DNA of 64,000 nucleotides from Arthrobacter sp. JZ12 (GTDB taxonomy: Bacteria; Actinomycetota; Actinomycetes; Actinomycetales; Micrococcaceae): assembly GCF_035189165.1 (NCBI RefSeq), contig NZ_CP045246.1:620001-684000 (forward strand), in the 5' to 3' direction. Positions 17,680 through 26,916 of this stretch are shown in pieces. The first letter of the stretch is position 1. Each line of letters starts with the position of its first letter. A program made the translations under genes and the position numbers. The notes below the pieces were generated by a model. That model searched no databases. It saw only the letters and a list, made by a program, of their open reading frames with translations, and was not told where the DNA came from.

Positions 17680-19345
17680 GGGGCTGCCACTTCTCGGCGC
17701 GTGCAAGTGCCCGCTCGAGTTCTCTGCCGCCGGCTTCGGCGAGAAGGTCCGGATCGCCGACGACGACGAGCAGGCTCCGCGCCCGCGATAGGCCCACGTA
17801 GAGGTGCTCCTGGGCGCGGTCCATTTCCTTGAAGCCGTCGACGCAGAGGATCACCACCGAGCGCTCGAGCCCTTTGAAGCCGAGGACGTGGCCGTAGAAC
17901 TCGCCCTCGTTGGCGTGGAAGTCCTGCCAGTACTGCTCGATGTTGTCGTCGTCGAAATAGTCCTGGTGCACGGGGTGGCGGTGGCAGGTGGTGAGCAGTG
18001 CGATCTGGTTGTTCGCCCAGCCCTCCACGATGAGGGCGTCGATACAGTCACCGGCGACGTCGAGCGCGTCCTCCGTTGCACACTCGACGTGGCGCACGGG
18101 CAGCCCGGTACCTGCCCTCGGCGTGAAGTGTTCCCCGGCGAAGCCCTTGAAGGTGTCGGCGATGCGCCGGGTGTTGCGCAGGTTTTCGTCCACGTGGATG
18201 GGCACCAAAGCGGCGGCCGGGCCGTTGGCGACATCCGCCGTCGTTCCTCCCCAGCGCCGGTACACGTCCTGGCCGTCGTCCATGAAGGCGTAGACCTCGG
18301 AACGCTCGGGATCCCTGGTGCAGGCGAGGAGCGCTTCCCACCACAGCGGCGCAAAGTCCTGTGCTTCGTCAATTATGACTGCGTCAAACTTCTCGTCCGG
18401 CGGCAGGTCGGACGCGAGTTCCTTAAGCATGCGGGGCATGTCCTCGTCGAAGTACTCCTGACCTGCACCGTCCGGGATCCCGAGCGAGCGGACGTACTCG
18501 TGGAACTCGCCGGTGAACACGGGCCGAGCCGAACGCCAGTTCTTGACTTCATTCTGCAGGTACTGCCCGAGCCCCTTGTTGTAGCAGAAGAGGCCCACCC
18601 GCTTGCCTTGTCGGCAGAGCTGCCGTGCCTTCGCGAGGGCGAGCCAGGTCTTGCCGCTGCCGGCACCACCGGTGAACCGGATGCGCGGAATATCCCGGGT
18701 GGCCTTCAGCAGCGTTTCCTGGCGTTCGGTCAGGAGGTCCTGCTCGTCCTCGATCTCGGCGCCAGGCATGCCCGCGGCTGGTTCATAGGTGGCCTCCAGT
18801 CGCCGGGCGATGCGTTCAAGGTACGACGGCGCGAGCGACGTAGCGCCTGAGCTTTCCGTTTCGATGGCGTGGCGGATCGCCGCTGCCGGCGACAGGAGAT
18901 CCTGCCTGTCGAGAATGAGTTCGCGTGGGCAGCCGGCCATTGCCCAGTCCCGGTCCACATCGGTGTAGGGGAAGCACGCAAGGTAGGCGAAGCGGCTGGT
19001 CAGGCGGCTGCCGATCTGGTCCTCGATCCAGGCGCGGAACGCGTGCATCGAGCTTTGCGACTGGGCGATGGGACTCTGGATCGGATGCCGCCCTTCCTTG
19101 CCGCCGGATTGCCACCACTGTCCGCGGTCGACGCCTACCAGGCCGCCCTTCACCTCTATCACCGCCAGCCCGATGCCGGGCCATAGCACCAGGATGTCGA
19201 TCTCGTGCTCGGCCCTGCCATGGCGCACCTGAACCGAGTGGGCAAGCACGACGTCGTCAGGCAGGGCGGCGCGCAGCTTCAGCCAGACGGCTCGCTCGGC
19301 GGACTGGGCATCGGTGAAGTCGGGCTGTTCCGGGATGCAGCGCAT
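17669..19345 (-). CDS. NERD-domain UvrD/Rep-like superfamily 1 helicase
   Basis: 558 residues. The N-terminal 130 residues are a NERD (nuclease-related) domain with a PD-(D/E)XK-like core: EHEIDILVLWPGIGLAVIEVKGG. A superfamily 1 helicase follows, with Walker A FTGGAGSGKTWLA (about residue 226) and Walker B DAVIIDEAQDFAPLWWE. The C-terminal helicase motif is YVGLSRARSLLVVVGDP. The ATG overlaps the stop codon of the AddA-like gene (TAATG), so it is co-translated with it. Likely a DNA-processing or defence enzyme acting with that pair; exact substrate unknown. Confidence 0.88.
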   Translation of the reverse strand: MRCIPEQPDFTDAQSAERAVWLKLRAALPDDVVLAHSVQVRHGRAEHEIDILVLWPGIGLAVIEVKGGLVGVDRGQWWQSGGKEGRHPIQSPIAQSQSSMHAFRAWIEDQIGSRLTSRFAYLACFPYTDVDRDWAMAGCPRELILDRQDLLSPAAAIRHAIETESSGATSLAPSYLERIARRLEATYEPAAGMPGAEIEDEQDLLTERQETLLKATRDIPRIRFTGGAGSGKTWLALAKARQLCRQGKRVGLFCYNKGLGQYLQNEVKNWRSARPVFTGEFHEYVRSLGIPDGAGQEYFDEDMPRMLKELASDLPPDEKFDAVIIDEAQDFAPLWWEALLACTRDPERSEVYAFMDDGQDVYRRWGGTTADVANGPAAALVPIHVDENLRNTRRIADTFKGFAGEHFTPRAGTGLPVRHVECATEDALDVAGDCIDALIVEGWANNQIALLTTCHRHPVHQDYFDDDNIEQYWQDFHANEGEFYGHVLGFKGLERSVVILCVDGFKEMDRAQEHLYVGLSRARSLLVVVGDPDLLAEAGGRELERALARAEKWQPHGQ

Positions 19346-22300
19346 TACCGCGCGACCCGGTACATCACTTCAGCGCCCGCATCACGGCAGAAGATCAGAG
19401 CCAGCTTGCTGACGGTCTGTCCGGTGATGCGCTGAATCATGTCCGCGTAGGTGGACAGCTGCCGCCAGTATGCGGCAACGGTCTCCTCGGTCGGTTCGCT
19501 GTCCGTCTTGAAGTCGGCGATGATCAGCGACCCGTCGTCCTCCCGGTACATCAGGTCGATGACGCCCTCGACAGTCACTCCATCGGACGGCGCGACGACG
19601 GGAAGCTCAAGCCAATGCTCACGCTCCGCTGCACGGCGCACGGGTTCGCTGGCCAGGGCCGCCCTTGCCCGCGCGGCCAGTGCCTTTGGGGTGACGCCGT
19701 GGGCGAGGCGGGCGACGCTGTCCGCGATGGCTTCCACGTCCGCCGACTCCTGCAGGTCGCTGAGCTCCATCACGCGGTGCAGTGCGGTGCCGAATTCGGC
19801 TCCACGCTCGGCATCAACGGGGGCAGGCGAGGGGAGGGTTTCGTCGTCGAGCGCTATGAAGCGCAACTGCTCTTCCCCGGAGTCCCCGTCCGCTGCGGAC
19901 CCAGCTCCCTTCGCGATGGAGGTGACCGACGCCGTCGAGGCGATCGCCGACTGTTCCTGCCAACGAACTCGCTGCCGGTCCCAGTCCTCCCAGGACTCGA
20001 CGCGCTCAACGGTGGTCTGCCGCTTTTCGCCGGGCGCAACGTTCGAGGGAAGTACGAGCGATGGGATCGCCGGGTCGTCCGTGTCTTTGAGCAGCTGTCC
20101 CAGGCTGTTCTGCCGATTCACGTAGTGCGAGACGACGAGGTGGCTTTCGGCTCGTGTGCAGGCGACGTAGAGCAGGCGGCGCTTCTCCGCGTCATCGAAA
20201 AGCTTCTCGACTGGCTTGGCGGCACCATAGCCCGCCGAGGTGATGCCTTCCTTGAGCGAGACCTGCAGGGTTCCATCGTCATCCCAGAGGGCGGCGTCGC
20301 TCGATGTCCGCGGGCTGGACCCGGTCCCCGCCACGATGACCATCGGGAACTCCAGGCCCTTGGAGGCGTGGATAGTCATGATGCGGACGGCGTCGACGTC
20401 GGTTTCCGGCACCACCGACTCCCGCACGCGGGTGTTTTCTTCCTGCTGAGTTCCGGCCCATACGAGGTAGTCACGGAGGCTTCCGTGCGTTGCTTCCGAC
20501 CAGGCGCGGGCCTGGTCGATGACGAAGCGGAGCCGCCGCCACACGTCGCGGTAGCGCGGTGAGGCGATGGCCGTTTCCATCATTCGGCGCTCGGTGACCA
20601 GCCGGTCCATCAGCTCCGCCGGGGTATGGACGCTGATCTGCCGGCACAGCTCCGACAGATAGGTCATACCGTGCGCGACGGGGGAATTCTCAAGCCCTTC
20701 CGGCGGCGGCGCGAAGAGATTCCACGACCCGCCTGAAGACTTCCACTCGAAGAGCTCGTCATCACCGCACGCGAAGGGCGCCGAGCGCAGGCAAAGCACC
20801 AGTGCGGCCTCGTCAGCAGTGTTGGCGATCGCCTTGAGCGCCAGCAGCAGGTCGTTCACTTCCTGCGTTGAGTAGACCAGCGAGGAGGCTTCCGCGCGGT
20901 ACTCGATGCCGGCGTCGTCGAGCGCGTCCTCAAGCGCGGCCAGCGCGGTGCGGGTGGGCAGCAGGATGGTGATGTCCCTGAGCCGCAGGTCTGTGTTTTC
21001 GAAGCTCTTGGTCGGGTCGTCCGAGCGCTTGGCCTGCTTCTGCCACGCGGGGGTCCCGGCCCGACCCGACGCCAGCAGGATGGCGGCGGCGACGTCCTGG
21101 GCTTCCTGTTTCCGCATTGCCTCGGCGGACACCTTGCCCGACTCATCGGGCACCGCGCCGTCGCGACCGATAATCGACACCGCCGGACCGTGCGACTCGT
21201 CCCAGATCGGCCGCTTGGGGTCTGGAGTCAGTGGCTGGTAGGACGGTTGAAGATTGCCGTCCTCCTGGATGAGCTGACCGAAGGTGGTGTTGATCCAGTC
21301 GAGCAGCGGCGCTGTGGAGCGGAAATTGGTGCGCAGCGACGCTATGCGGGAATGCGAGGAGTCCCGGAACCGGCGTTCGGTCGCCAGGTAAGTGGCGATG
21401 TCGGCGCGGCGGAACCGATAGATGGACTGCTTCGGGTCGCCCACCGTGAACAGCCTTCCGGCGGGGATCTCCAGGTCCTCCCACCCGTCAATGCCGCAGA
21501 CGTCCTCCGCAGCGATGCGGGTGGCGATTTCCGCCTGGACGGGATCGGTGTCCTGGAATTCGTCGAGCATGATGCACCGGTACCGCTTGTGCAGGGCGCG
21601 GTGTACGACGGCGGTGCGTTCGTCCGTGCCGACCAGCAGGTCGCGCGCGTGGATGAGCAGGTCGTTGTATTCCAGTTCGCCGCTGCGCTGGCGTTCGCGG
21701 GCGGCGTCGACAAGTCGCTCGGCCATGGCGGCAGCGATGGTGTCCACAGCCGGGGCGACGAAGCTCTTGCGCAGTTCTGCTGCGGTTTCGCCGAGCTTTG
21801 CACAGGCGTCGCGTACCTCGGCGATATCGATCGCCCAGTTTCCCTTTTTGCCCTGCTTCGGCGTGGGCGGGATGTCGTCGAGGATCTCCAGCACGAGCGC
21901 GAGTTCGCCGGTGCTCGCGTTTTCGAGGCGCCCATGCCAGGAACGCATCTTCTCGATGGCAACTAGCAATATGTCATCCGCGTTGGTGCAGTGCCGAGTG
22001 TGTTCCAGGACGTCTGCTGTCTGGCGAAGGAGCGGACCGAGGTCGATCGCCGGGATGGGTCGGCGCTGGGGCGGATGGCTTTCCAATCGGTCCCAGTTGG
22101 CGTCGAGTGCGGAGGCAACCGTCTCGAGATGGTTCAGGGAACCGCCGACGGCGAGGAGCACGCGGAGCGCTTGATCGAGTGTTTCGTCCTGAAACAATTC
22201 GTGGCGGATGGCTTCCCACCGGCGGGTGAAGGCGATCTGGGAGCGCAGTTCGTCGACGACGGTGATGAGCGGTGGGACACCGGCTTCGATGGGATGCTCG

Positions 22301-22632
22301 CTGATGATCCGGGCGGCGAAGGAATGGATGGTGCCGATGGGGGCGGTGTCGAGTTGGCCTAGGGCGCGGTCCCGAGCCTCGGACGGGTCGCTGTCCTTGA
22401 GCTTTCGGCGCACCCGGTCGCGCAGCTCGCCGGCGGCCTTCTCGGTGAACGTGATCGCGGCAATGTTCTTCAGCTCGAGGCCGCCGGTCAGGACCATCGT
22501 GCAGATGCGTTCGACCAGTTCGTGGGTCTTGCCGCTGCCGGCGCCCGCCTCGACGAAAACGTTGGTTTCGAGGTCCGCTTCGATCAGCGCACGGTCGGCC
22601 TGATCGTGAAGTTGAAGGGTTTCCTGCGTCAT
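19345..22632 (-). CDS. AddA-like UvrD-family helicase / PD-(D/E)XK nuclease
   Basis: 1095 residues. Helicase motifs in order: EAGAGSGKTHELVERI (Walker A, about residues 29-36), AAITFTEKAAGELRDRV, IMLDEFQDTDPVQ, GDPKQSIYRFRRAD, IMTIHASKGLEFPMVIV and LLYVACTRAESHLVV. A RecB-type nuclease domain ends the protein (VEGVIDLMYREDDGSLIIADFKTD). This is the AddA/RecB architecture, which unwinds and degrades double-strand ends for recombination and against foreign DNA. Its start overlaps the AddB-like gene by 4 bp. Actinobacteria usually use AdnAB, where both subunits have motor domains, so this may be an additional complex. Confidence 0.9.
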   Translation of the reverse strand: MTQETLQLHDQADRALIEADLETNVFVEAGAGSGKTHELVERICTMVLTGGLELKNIAAITFTEKAAGELRDRVRRKLKDSDPSEARDRALGQLDTAPIGTIHSFAARIISEHPIEAGVPPLITVVDELRSQIAFTRRWEAIRHELFQDETLDQALRVLLAVGGSLNHLETVASALDANWDRLESHPPQRRPIPAIDLGPLLRQTADVLEHTRHCTNADDILLVAIEKMRSWHGRLENASTGELALVLEILDDIPPTPKQGKKGNWAIDIAEVRDACAKLGETAAELRKSFVAPAVDTIAAAMAERLVDAARERQRSGELEYNDLLIHARDLLVGTDERTAVVHRALHKRYRCIMLDEFQDTDPVQAEIATRIAAEDVCGIDGWEDLEIPAGRLFTVGDPKQSIYRFRRADIATYLATERRFRDSSHSRIASLRTNFRSTAPLLDWINTTFGQLIQEDGNLQPSYQPLTPDPKRPIWDESHGPAVSIIGRDGAVPDESGKVSAEAMRKQEAQDVAAAILLASGRAGTPAWQKQAKRSDDPTKSFENTDLRLRDITILLPTRTALAALEDALDDAGIEYRAEASSLVYSTQEVNDLLLALKAIANTADEAALVLCLRSAPFACGDDELFEWKSSGGSWNLFAPPPEGLENSPVAHGMTYLSELCRQISVHTPAELMDRLVTERRMMETAIASPRYRDVWRRLRFVIDQARAWSEATHGSLRDYLVWAGTQQEENTRVRESVVPETDVDAVRIMTIHASKGLEFPMVIVAGTGSSPRTSSDAALWDDDGTLQVSLKEGITSAGYGAAKPVEKLFDDAEKRRLLYVACTRAESHLVVSHYVNRQNSLGQLLKDTDDPAIPSLVLPSNVAPGEKRQTTVERVESWEDWDRQRVRWQEQSAIASTASVTSIAKGAGSAADGDSGEEQLRFIALDDETLPSPAPVDAERGAEFGTALHRVMELSDLQESADVEAIADSVARLAHGVTPKALAARARAALASEPVRRAAEREHWLELPVVAPSDGVTVEGVIDLMYREDDGSLIIADFKTDSEPTEETVAAYWRQLSTYADMIQRITGQTVSKLALIFCRDAGAEVMYRVAR

Positions 22633-25511
22633 TTCTCCACCTTCAGCAGCTTGGCGTAGGGCTTGAGTTCGGGTTGCTTCTGGAGTTCCACCCAGTGCTG
22701 GTCCATTCCCAGTTGGCCGGCGAGCGAGGTGAACGTGACCGCAGTTCGGTCGCGGGTGATGTGTTTGGTCGGCTCCGGCTTGGGCGGGAAGACTCCGTTT
22801 CGAATCGCGGAGATGATGAGCCCGGCATCCTGCCGCAACTGTTCGATCACCTCGTCGGTGACCTTGTAGCCGATCTTCTCGAAACCACCCGCTCGGGAGG
22901 TGAACCAGTAGGCGGCGCTGACGTCGTCGTCGGCGTTCTCGGCAAGGGAGCGGGCGAAGAGGCCGTAGACGGGCAGCTGGAACTTCGTGCCGTAGGCGGT
23001 GGGGTGTTTGTTCAGGTCCTTGAACTTGTCGGTCTTGCCGGTCTTGTAGTCCACTACTCGCACCCGGCCATCCGAGTGCCGGTCAATACGGTCCACCTTG
23101 CCGCGGAACCGCAGGACTGTGCCGTCCTCGAGTTCAAGTTCGACGGCGGCGGTCTCCTCGTCCATGCCGAACGGTGCCTCGGCGGCGGCGTACTGCCAGC
23201 CCTCCGAGGCTGCATCCTCGTCGTCACGGAAGAGACGGTGAAAGTCTTGCCGCATGCGTGCCTGGTTCTGGTCCCAGACGTGCTTCAGCCAGAGCGGATT
23301 GGCGAACTCCTCGAATGCGGCGTCGGCCAGTTCGATGAGCCGGTCCACATTCCGCGACTGGTCCTGCTCGGTGATCTCCCGGACGTAGTCCTCGAGCACC
23401 TTATGCATCAGGTTGCCGCGCTGCATGGGATTGATCTGGACCTCGAGCTCGACGTCCTCGAAGATGTCGACCTTCAGCACGTGCCTGAGGAAGAAGCTGA
23501 AGGGGCTCAGCACCCAGTCCTCCAGACGGGTGGGGGAGAGCGCCTTCGACTCCTCGATGATGCGCCCCGCGTGGGCGCCGATGTTTCCATTGAAACGGGT
23601 GAAGGCACCGGTACGCCGGTCGCGGGTTGCGGCAACGGCGCGCTGCAGGACGGTGTCGTGAGCGAGCGCCGCGGTCCTGTCCTCAGCGGTCAGCAGGAAG
23701 CGCAGCCGCCACTCCTGTTCGGTGGCCGCCACCGGCTTCTCGCCGTCTCGTTTCGTAGGAGCACCATGCTCGATGCCGTGCGCGAACGACCGCAGTTCGA
23801 TCTGCGGTTTCGTGGTGATCCAGCGGGACAGCAGTTGGTCACCGGAGCCGCGCAGGTCACCGCGCGGACTGATGATGGTTCGTGCGGTACCTGCAGCGAG
23901 AGCGGACAGGAACTGCTGGTGCGCGGCTTCGGCCCGCTGCTCGACGGTCAGGAGGTCCCCGCCGACTACCTCGGCGACGGTGTCGGGGAGCAGGGGATTC
24001 TCCCGGATGCGGGCGGGCGCCAGCCCTTCTGCGGCGCCGATGAGGAACACCTGGTCAAGGTCGCGTCCGACGGCGTCGGCATAATTGCCGACGACGACGC
24101 CGGTGCCGCTCTTGCCGGTCCATCCCGCCTTCGCCTGGATACTGTCCTCGACGGTGCTGCGGATCAGGAGCGGGTTGGGATTCGGGCCGATCCCGTCGAG
24201 CGAGCCCAATCGAGTGACGATCTCTTGGAGCGCAGCGCGCGTAATTGCTTTGGCGGGCGGTTCGGTATCGCCGCGGCGGCCCATGAACTCGGTGAGGAGT
24301 TCGCTAAGCGCCGCCTCAGCAACCTGCCAAGATGCCGCTGCGAGAACGCGGCCGACGGCGGCGGCGAGGGTACTGACGAAGTCCTCGAACAGGGCGAGCT
24401 GTTCCAGGCGTTGGGTGTGCCGCTCGCTGGCATGGGTGTCGCCGTCGTGATCAGCTGGATGGTTGGAAGGAGGGTTGACGTGCAGGCGCTCGCAGACGGC
24501 GCTGTTCGGCAGGTCGTGGTCGCGCCAGACAAGGGTGCCTTCGGCGAGGACGTTGAGGATGGTGCGGACATCCGGTTCGGCCGGGTCCAGCGTGAGCAGT
24601 TGGAGGAGGCCGCGTGCCAGCGGCGCGTCGCTGAGGCGCTCGGCTGAGGGTCCTACGAACGTGATGCCGGCTTGGGCGAGTCGCTGGGTGAGCAGGGCGC
24701 GGTAGGGGTGTGCGGTGGAGTGGAAGACGCCGATGCGGTGACCGGGAACTCCGGAGCGCAGCTGGTCGATGACGAGGCGCACGATGGTGCGGACCTCGTC
24801 GTCGGCGTCGGAGGCAGTAAGAACCTCGGTGTGCTCGTCGAAGGTGCCGGCGGCCTGGACGTGGGTGAGGCCTGCTGTTTCGAGCTGGCGGCGGAAGGCG
24901 GCGACGGCGGGCTGGTTCTGGGTGCCGAGCATGAAGCCGATGAGTGTACCCAGCCGTCGTCGTGTGGCTGGAGTCTGAACGATTCGGCCGGCTCGCTTGA
25001 ACAGGTGGTGGTCGGTGTACCAGCGGTCACCGAGAGTCTCCATGGCGGTGCGGTGGATTCGGAGGACTTCGCGCACGAGGTCCGGAAGGGCGGCGTCGTG
25101 CTTGGGATGGATCGATTCCAGCAGCGGTGCGGTGCGGGTGATGGCGCGGGCGGTTGCCGGTTGGGTGGCAACCTGCTCGAAGTCGCCGGGGGCTTCTGCA
25201 AGGACCTTGCTGATCGCTGCCTGTCGGACGGGGGGTGGAAGCGGCGAGCGGTGAGCGAGTGAGATGTCGGACGCGACGAGTTCGGTCGCGAGGTCCTTGA
25301 GTGTGTAGGCGCGGACGCCGACGCTGCCGGCTCCGTTGTTCAGCGTGCGTCCGAGGTAGCGGGTGACGTCCAGGCCGGAGGCGTGGGAGGGCACGATGAT
25401 GGTGATCGGCGCAAGCGGATTCGCCGTCTGAGCCGCCGTAATGCGAGCGGTGAGTTCACACAGCGCTTCGCCCGTTGAGGCCGCTGTATGGACAGCTGTG
25501 TGTACGGTCAT
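22629..25511 (-). CDS. AddB-like PD-(D/E)XK nuclease subunit
   Basis: 960 residues. The C-terminal nuclease domain is clear: LRFRGKVDRIDRH...VRVVDYKTGKTDKFKD, with RedB/AddB-style GTKFQLPVYGLFA. The N-terminal two thirds look like an inactivated helicase (IIVPSHASGLDVTRYLG where a Walker A would be; FHSTAHPYRALL; VFLIGAAEGLAPAR). I see only two cysteines and none near the nuclease, so the four-cysteine Fe-S cluster of Bacillus-type AddB seems absent. First gene of a four-gene overlapping operon with the AddA-like helicase, the NERD helicase and the MmcQ protein. Confidence 0.85.
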   Translation of the reverse strand: MTVHTAVHTAASTGEALCELTARITAAQTANPLAPITIIVPSHASGLDVTRYLGRTLNNGAGSVGVRAYTLKDLATELVASDISLAHRSPLPPPVRQAAISKVLAEAPGDFEQVATQPATARAITRTAPLLESIHPKHDAALPDLVREVLRIHRTAMETLGDRWYTDHHLFKRAGRIVQTPATRRRLGTLIGFMLGTQNQPAVAAFRRQLETAGLTHVQAAGTFDEHTEVLTASDADDEVRTIVRLVIDQLRSGVPGHRIGVFHSTAHPYRALLTQRLAQAGITFVGPSAERLSDAPLARGLLQLLTLDPAEPDVRTILNVLAEGTLVWRDHDLPNSAVCERLHVNPPSNHPADHDGDTHASERHTQRLEQLALFEDFVSTLAAAVGRVLAAASWQVAEAALSELLTEFMGRRGDTEPPAKAITRAALQEIVTRLGSLDGIGPNPNPLLIRSTVEDSIQAKAGWTGKSGTGVVVGNYADAVGRDLDQVFLIGAAEGLAPARIRENPLLPDTVAEVVGGDLLTVEQRAEAAHQQFLSALAAGTARTIISPRGDLRGSGDQLLSRWITTKPQIELRSFAHGIEHGAPTKRDGEKPVAATEQEWRLRFLLTAEDRTAALAHDTVLQRAVAATRDRRTGAFTRFNGNIGAHAGRIIEESKALSPTRLEDWVLSPFSFFLRHVLKVDIFEDVELEVQINPMQRGNLMHKVLEDYVREITEQDQSRNVDRLIELADAAFEEFANPLWLKHVWDQNQARMRQDFHRLFRDDEDAASEGWQYAAAEAPFGMDEETAAVELELEDGTVLRFRGKVDRIDRHSDGRVRVVDYKTGKTDKFKDLNKHPTAYGTKFQLPVYGLFARSLAENADDDVSAAYWFTSRAGGFEKIGYKVTDEVIEQLRQDAGLIISAIRNGVFPPKPEPTKHITRDRTAVTFTSLAGQLGMDQHWVELQKQPELKPYAKLLKVEK

Positions 25512-25573
25512 GACGCCCCCTGATTTCTGTCAATTTCAACATAACAGCGGGCTCTGACAGTTCCGGCGCGACG

Positions 25574-25620
25574 CCGAAAGGAGCATGACTTTGCCTGCAA
25601 GCAAAGTCTTGCTCCTTCGG
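25574..25620. terminator. Long hairpin between the sortase and AddB-like genes
   Basis: The arms 25574-25594 and 25601-25620 pair over about 19 bp, with a single A bulge and one T-T mismatch: GACTTTGC and GCAAAGTC flank the loop CTGCAA, continued by GGAGCA and TGCTCC, then CCGAA and TTCGG. Placed 16 bases after the sortase stop codon, it is probably that operon's terminator, though it lacks a strong T tract. It also lies in the upstream region of the AddB-like gene. Confidence 0.6.
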
Positions 25621-25636
25621 GATCACATAAGTCGCA

Positions 25637-26284
25637 CTAAGAGACGAGCTTCGCGTAGACCACGTAGTTGTCGTCGAAGTTGCCGGTTGCAGGGTCGTAG
25701 CCGTCGCAGGTGATGAGTCTGAGTTCGGACTCTTCCGTGTTCCCATAGACCTTCTCGGTCGGGAAGGCATCCTTCGAGTACTGCTCGCCGCGGTCGAAGA
25801 CGAACACCGCTGTCGTGCCGTCTGCGCGGGCGACCTCGATCAGGTCCCCCGGCCCGAGGGCGCGGAGATCGGCGAAGACTCCCGGTCCGCCGTCGGTTGC
25901 GTTCACGTGCCCAAGGAGCACGGCCGGGCCAAGCTCCCCCGGAGTGGGAGACCCGTTGAACCAGGACGCGGGCGCCCCCGGCCCGTCCGGCGGTACTTCG
26001 AGGGTCCCGTTCTCACGCAGGCCCAAGCTGAGCAGCTCGGACTCCGTGCCGGTCGATGGTATGTGAACGGATATCGGCTCAGAGGCCGCCATTACCTCCG
26101 TCGTGACGGACGGTGTCTCGCTCGGTGCAGGCTCGGGTGAGCTTGTCTGGACCTGTGCGGCTGTCGGCAGTGCAGCCGCATTCTCCGCCGACTGGCCGCC
26201 ACCGCCGCAGCCAGTAAGAAGGAGCACGGCGACCGCCGCAGAGGCGTAGAAGCCCCTGCGGCGGTCAAAGGTAGAGCTAGTCAT
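25637..26284 (-). CDS. Class F sortase, lipoprotein-anchored
   Basis: 215 residues. The N-terminus has a lipobox (LLLTGC, Cys26), then a Ser/Pro/Thr-rich linker to about residue 70. The sortase core has the catalytic histidine in LLGHVN (His126), Arg189 and Cys193 in LRLITCDG, which is the class F arrangement. Sortases cut a C-terminal sorting signal and attach surface proteins to the cell wall. The gene lies 24 bp after the excalibur-domain protein in the same direction, so that protein is the probable substrate. Confidence 0.9.
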   Translation of the reverse strand: MTSSTFDRRRGFYASAAVAVLLLTGCGGGGQSAENAAALPTAAQVQTSSPEPAPSETPSVTTEVMAASEPISVHIPSTGTESELLSLGLRENGTLEVPPDGPGAPASWFNGSPTPGELGPAVLLGHVNATDGGPGVFADLRALGPGDLIEVARADGTTAVFVFDRGEQYSKDAFPTEKVYGNTEESELRLITCDGYDPATGNFDDNYVVYAKLVS

Positions 26285-26307
26285 GTGAAGCGGGATTCCC
26301 GATCCGA

Positions 26308-26916
26308 CTATGCCTGGCGGCGACGAACGACGAACGTTCCGGCTGCAGCAGCAGCAACCAGGCCACCGAGGGCCAGCAGTTCGGCACCGTTGTCAGTGTC
26401 CTGCGCAACACCTGTGTCTGCGCCACCCACCGGCATGACCGGGATCTGGTTGACGTTGTTGTTGTTCGTGGATTCGGTGCCTGTTGCACCGTCCTCGCCG
26501 TTGCGCTCGCATGCCACCCCATCCTTGTCACGGTCGAGGTGCTCGCCGTAGCCGGGCGCGCCAGCGGGGATGTTGAACTGGCCGGCAGCTGCTGCAGCTG
26601 CGCAGTTCGGGAACGCGGCCGGGCCAACAACTACGGGAGCGGGTGCAACCTCAGTAGCCGGCTTCGGTGCAGGCGCGGGCTTCGGTGCGGGAGCCGGTGC
26701 CGTGCCGATGGGCTTGCTGGAATCCTCGCAAGCGACGCCGTCACCGCCGCGATCGAGATCCAGGCTGTAGCCCGGCGCGCCAGCGGGGATGTTGTAGTAG
26801 CCCGCAGCGTTGGCCTCAGTGCAGTTCTTGAAGCTCAGCGCGTTTGCCGGGCTTGCGGTCAGTGCGGAAAGTCCAACTGCTGCTACGACGGTCAGCAGCG
26901 TAATGCTCTTCTTCAT
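26308..26916 (-). CDS. Excalibur-domain surface protein, probable sortase substrate
   Basis: 202 residues from the ATG at 26916 (MKKSITLLTVVAAVGLSALT, a signal peptide ending near ASPANA). Two excalibur calcium-binding repeats, each ending in a DxDxDGxxCE-like loop (DLDRGGDGVACE and HLDRDKDGVACE), flank a proline-alanine linker (PAPAPKPAPAPKP). The C-terminus has MPVGGADTG, a hydrophobic helix and RRRQA, the layout of a cell-wall sorting signal but without LPXTG. An upstream ATG (26967) is open but would place 17 charged residues before the signal peptide. Confidence 0.85.
   Translation of the reverse strand: MKKSITLLTVVAAVGLSALTASPANALSFKNCTEANAAGYYNIPAGAPGYSLDLDRGGDGVACEDSSKPIGTAPAPAPKPAPAPKPATEVAPAPVVVGPAAFPNCAAAAAAGQFNIPAGAPGYGEHLDRDKDGVACERNGEDGATGTESTNNNNVNQIPVMPVGGADTGVAQDTDNGAELLALGGLVAAAAAGTFVVRRRQA

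Noticed and set aside
22674-24647. 657-codon open frame on the plus strand
   Set aside because: It is antisense to the AddB-like gene and has no recognisable domain.
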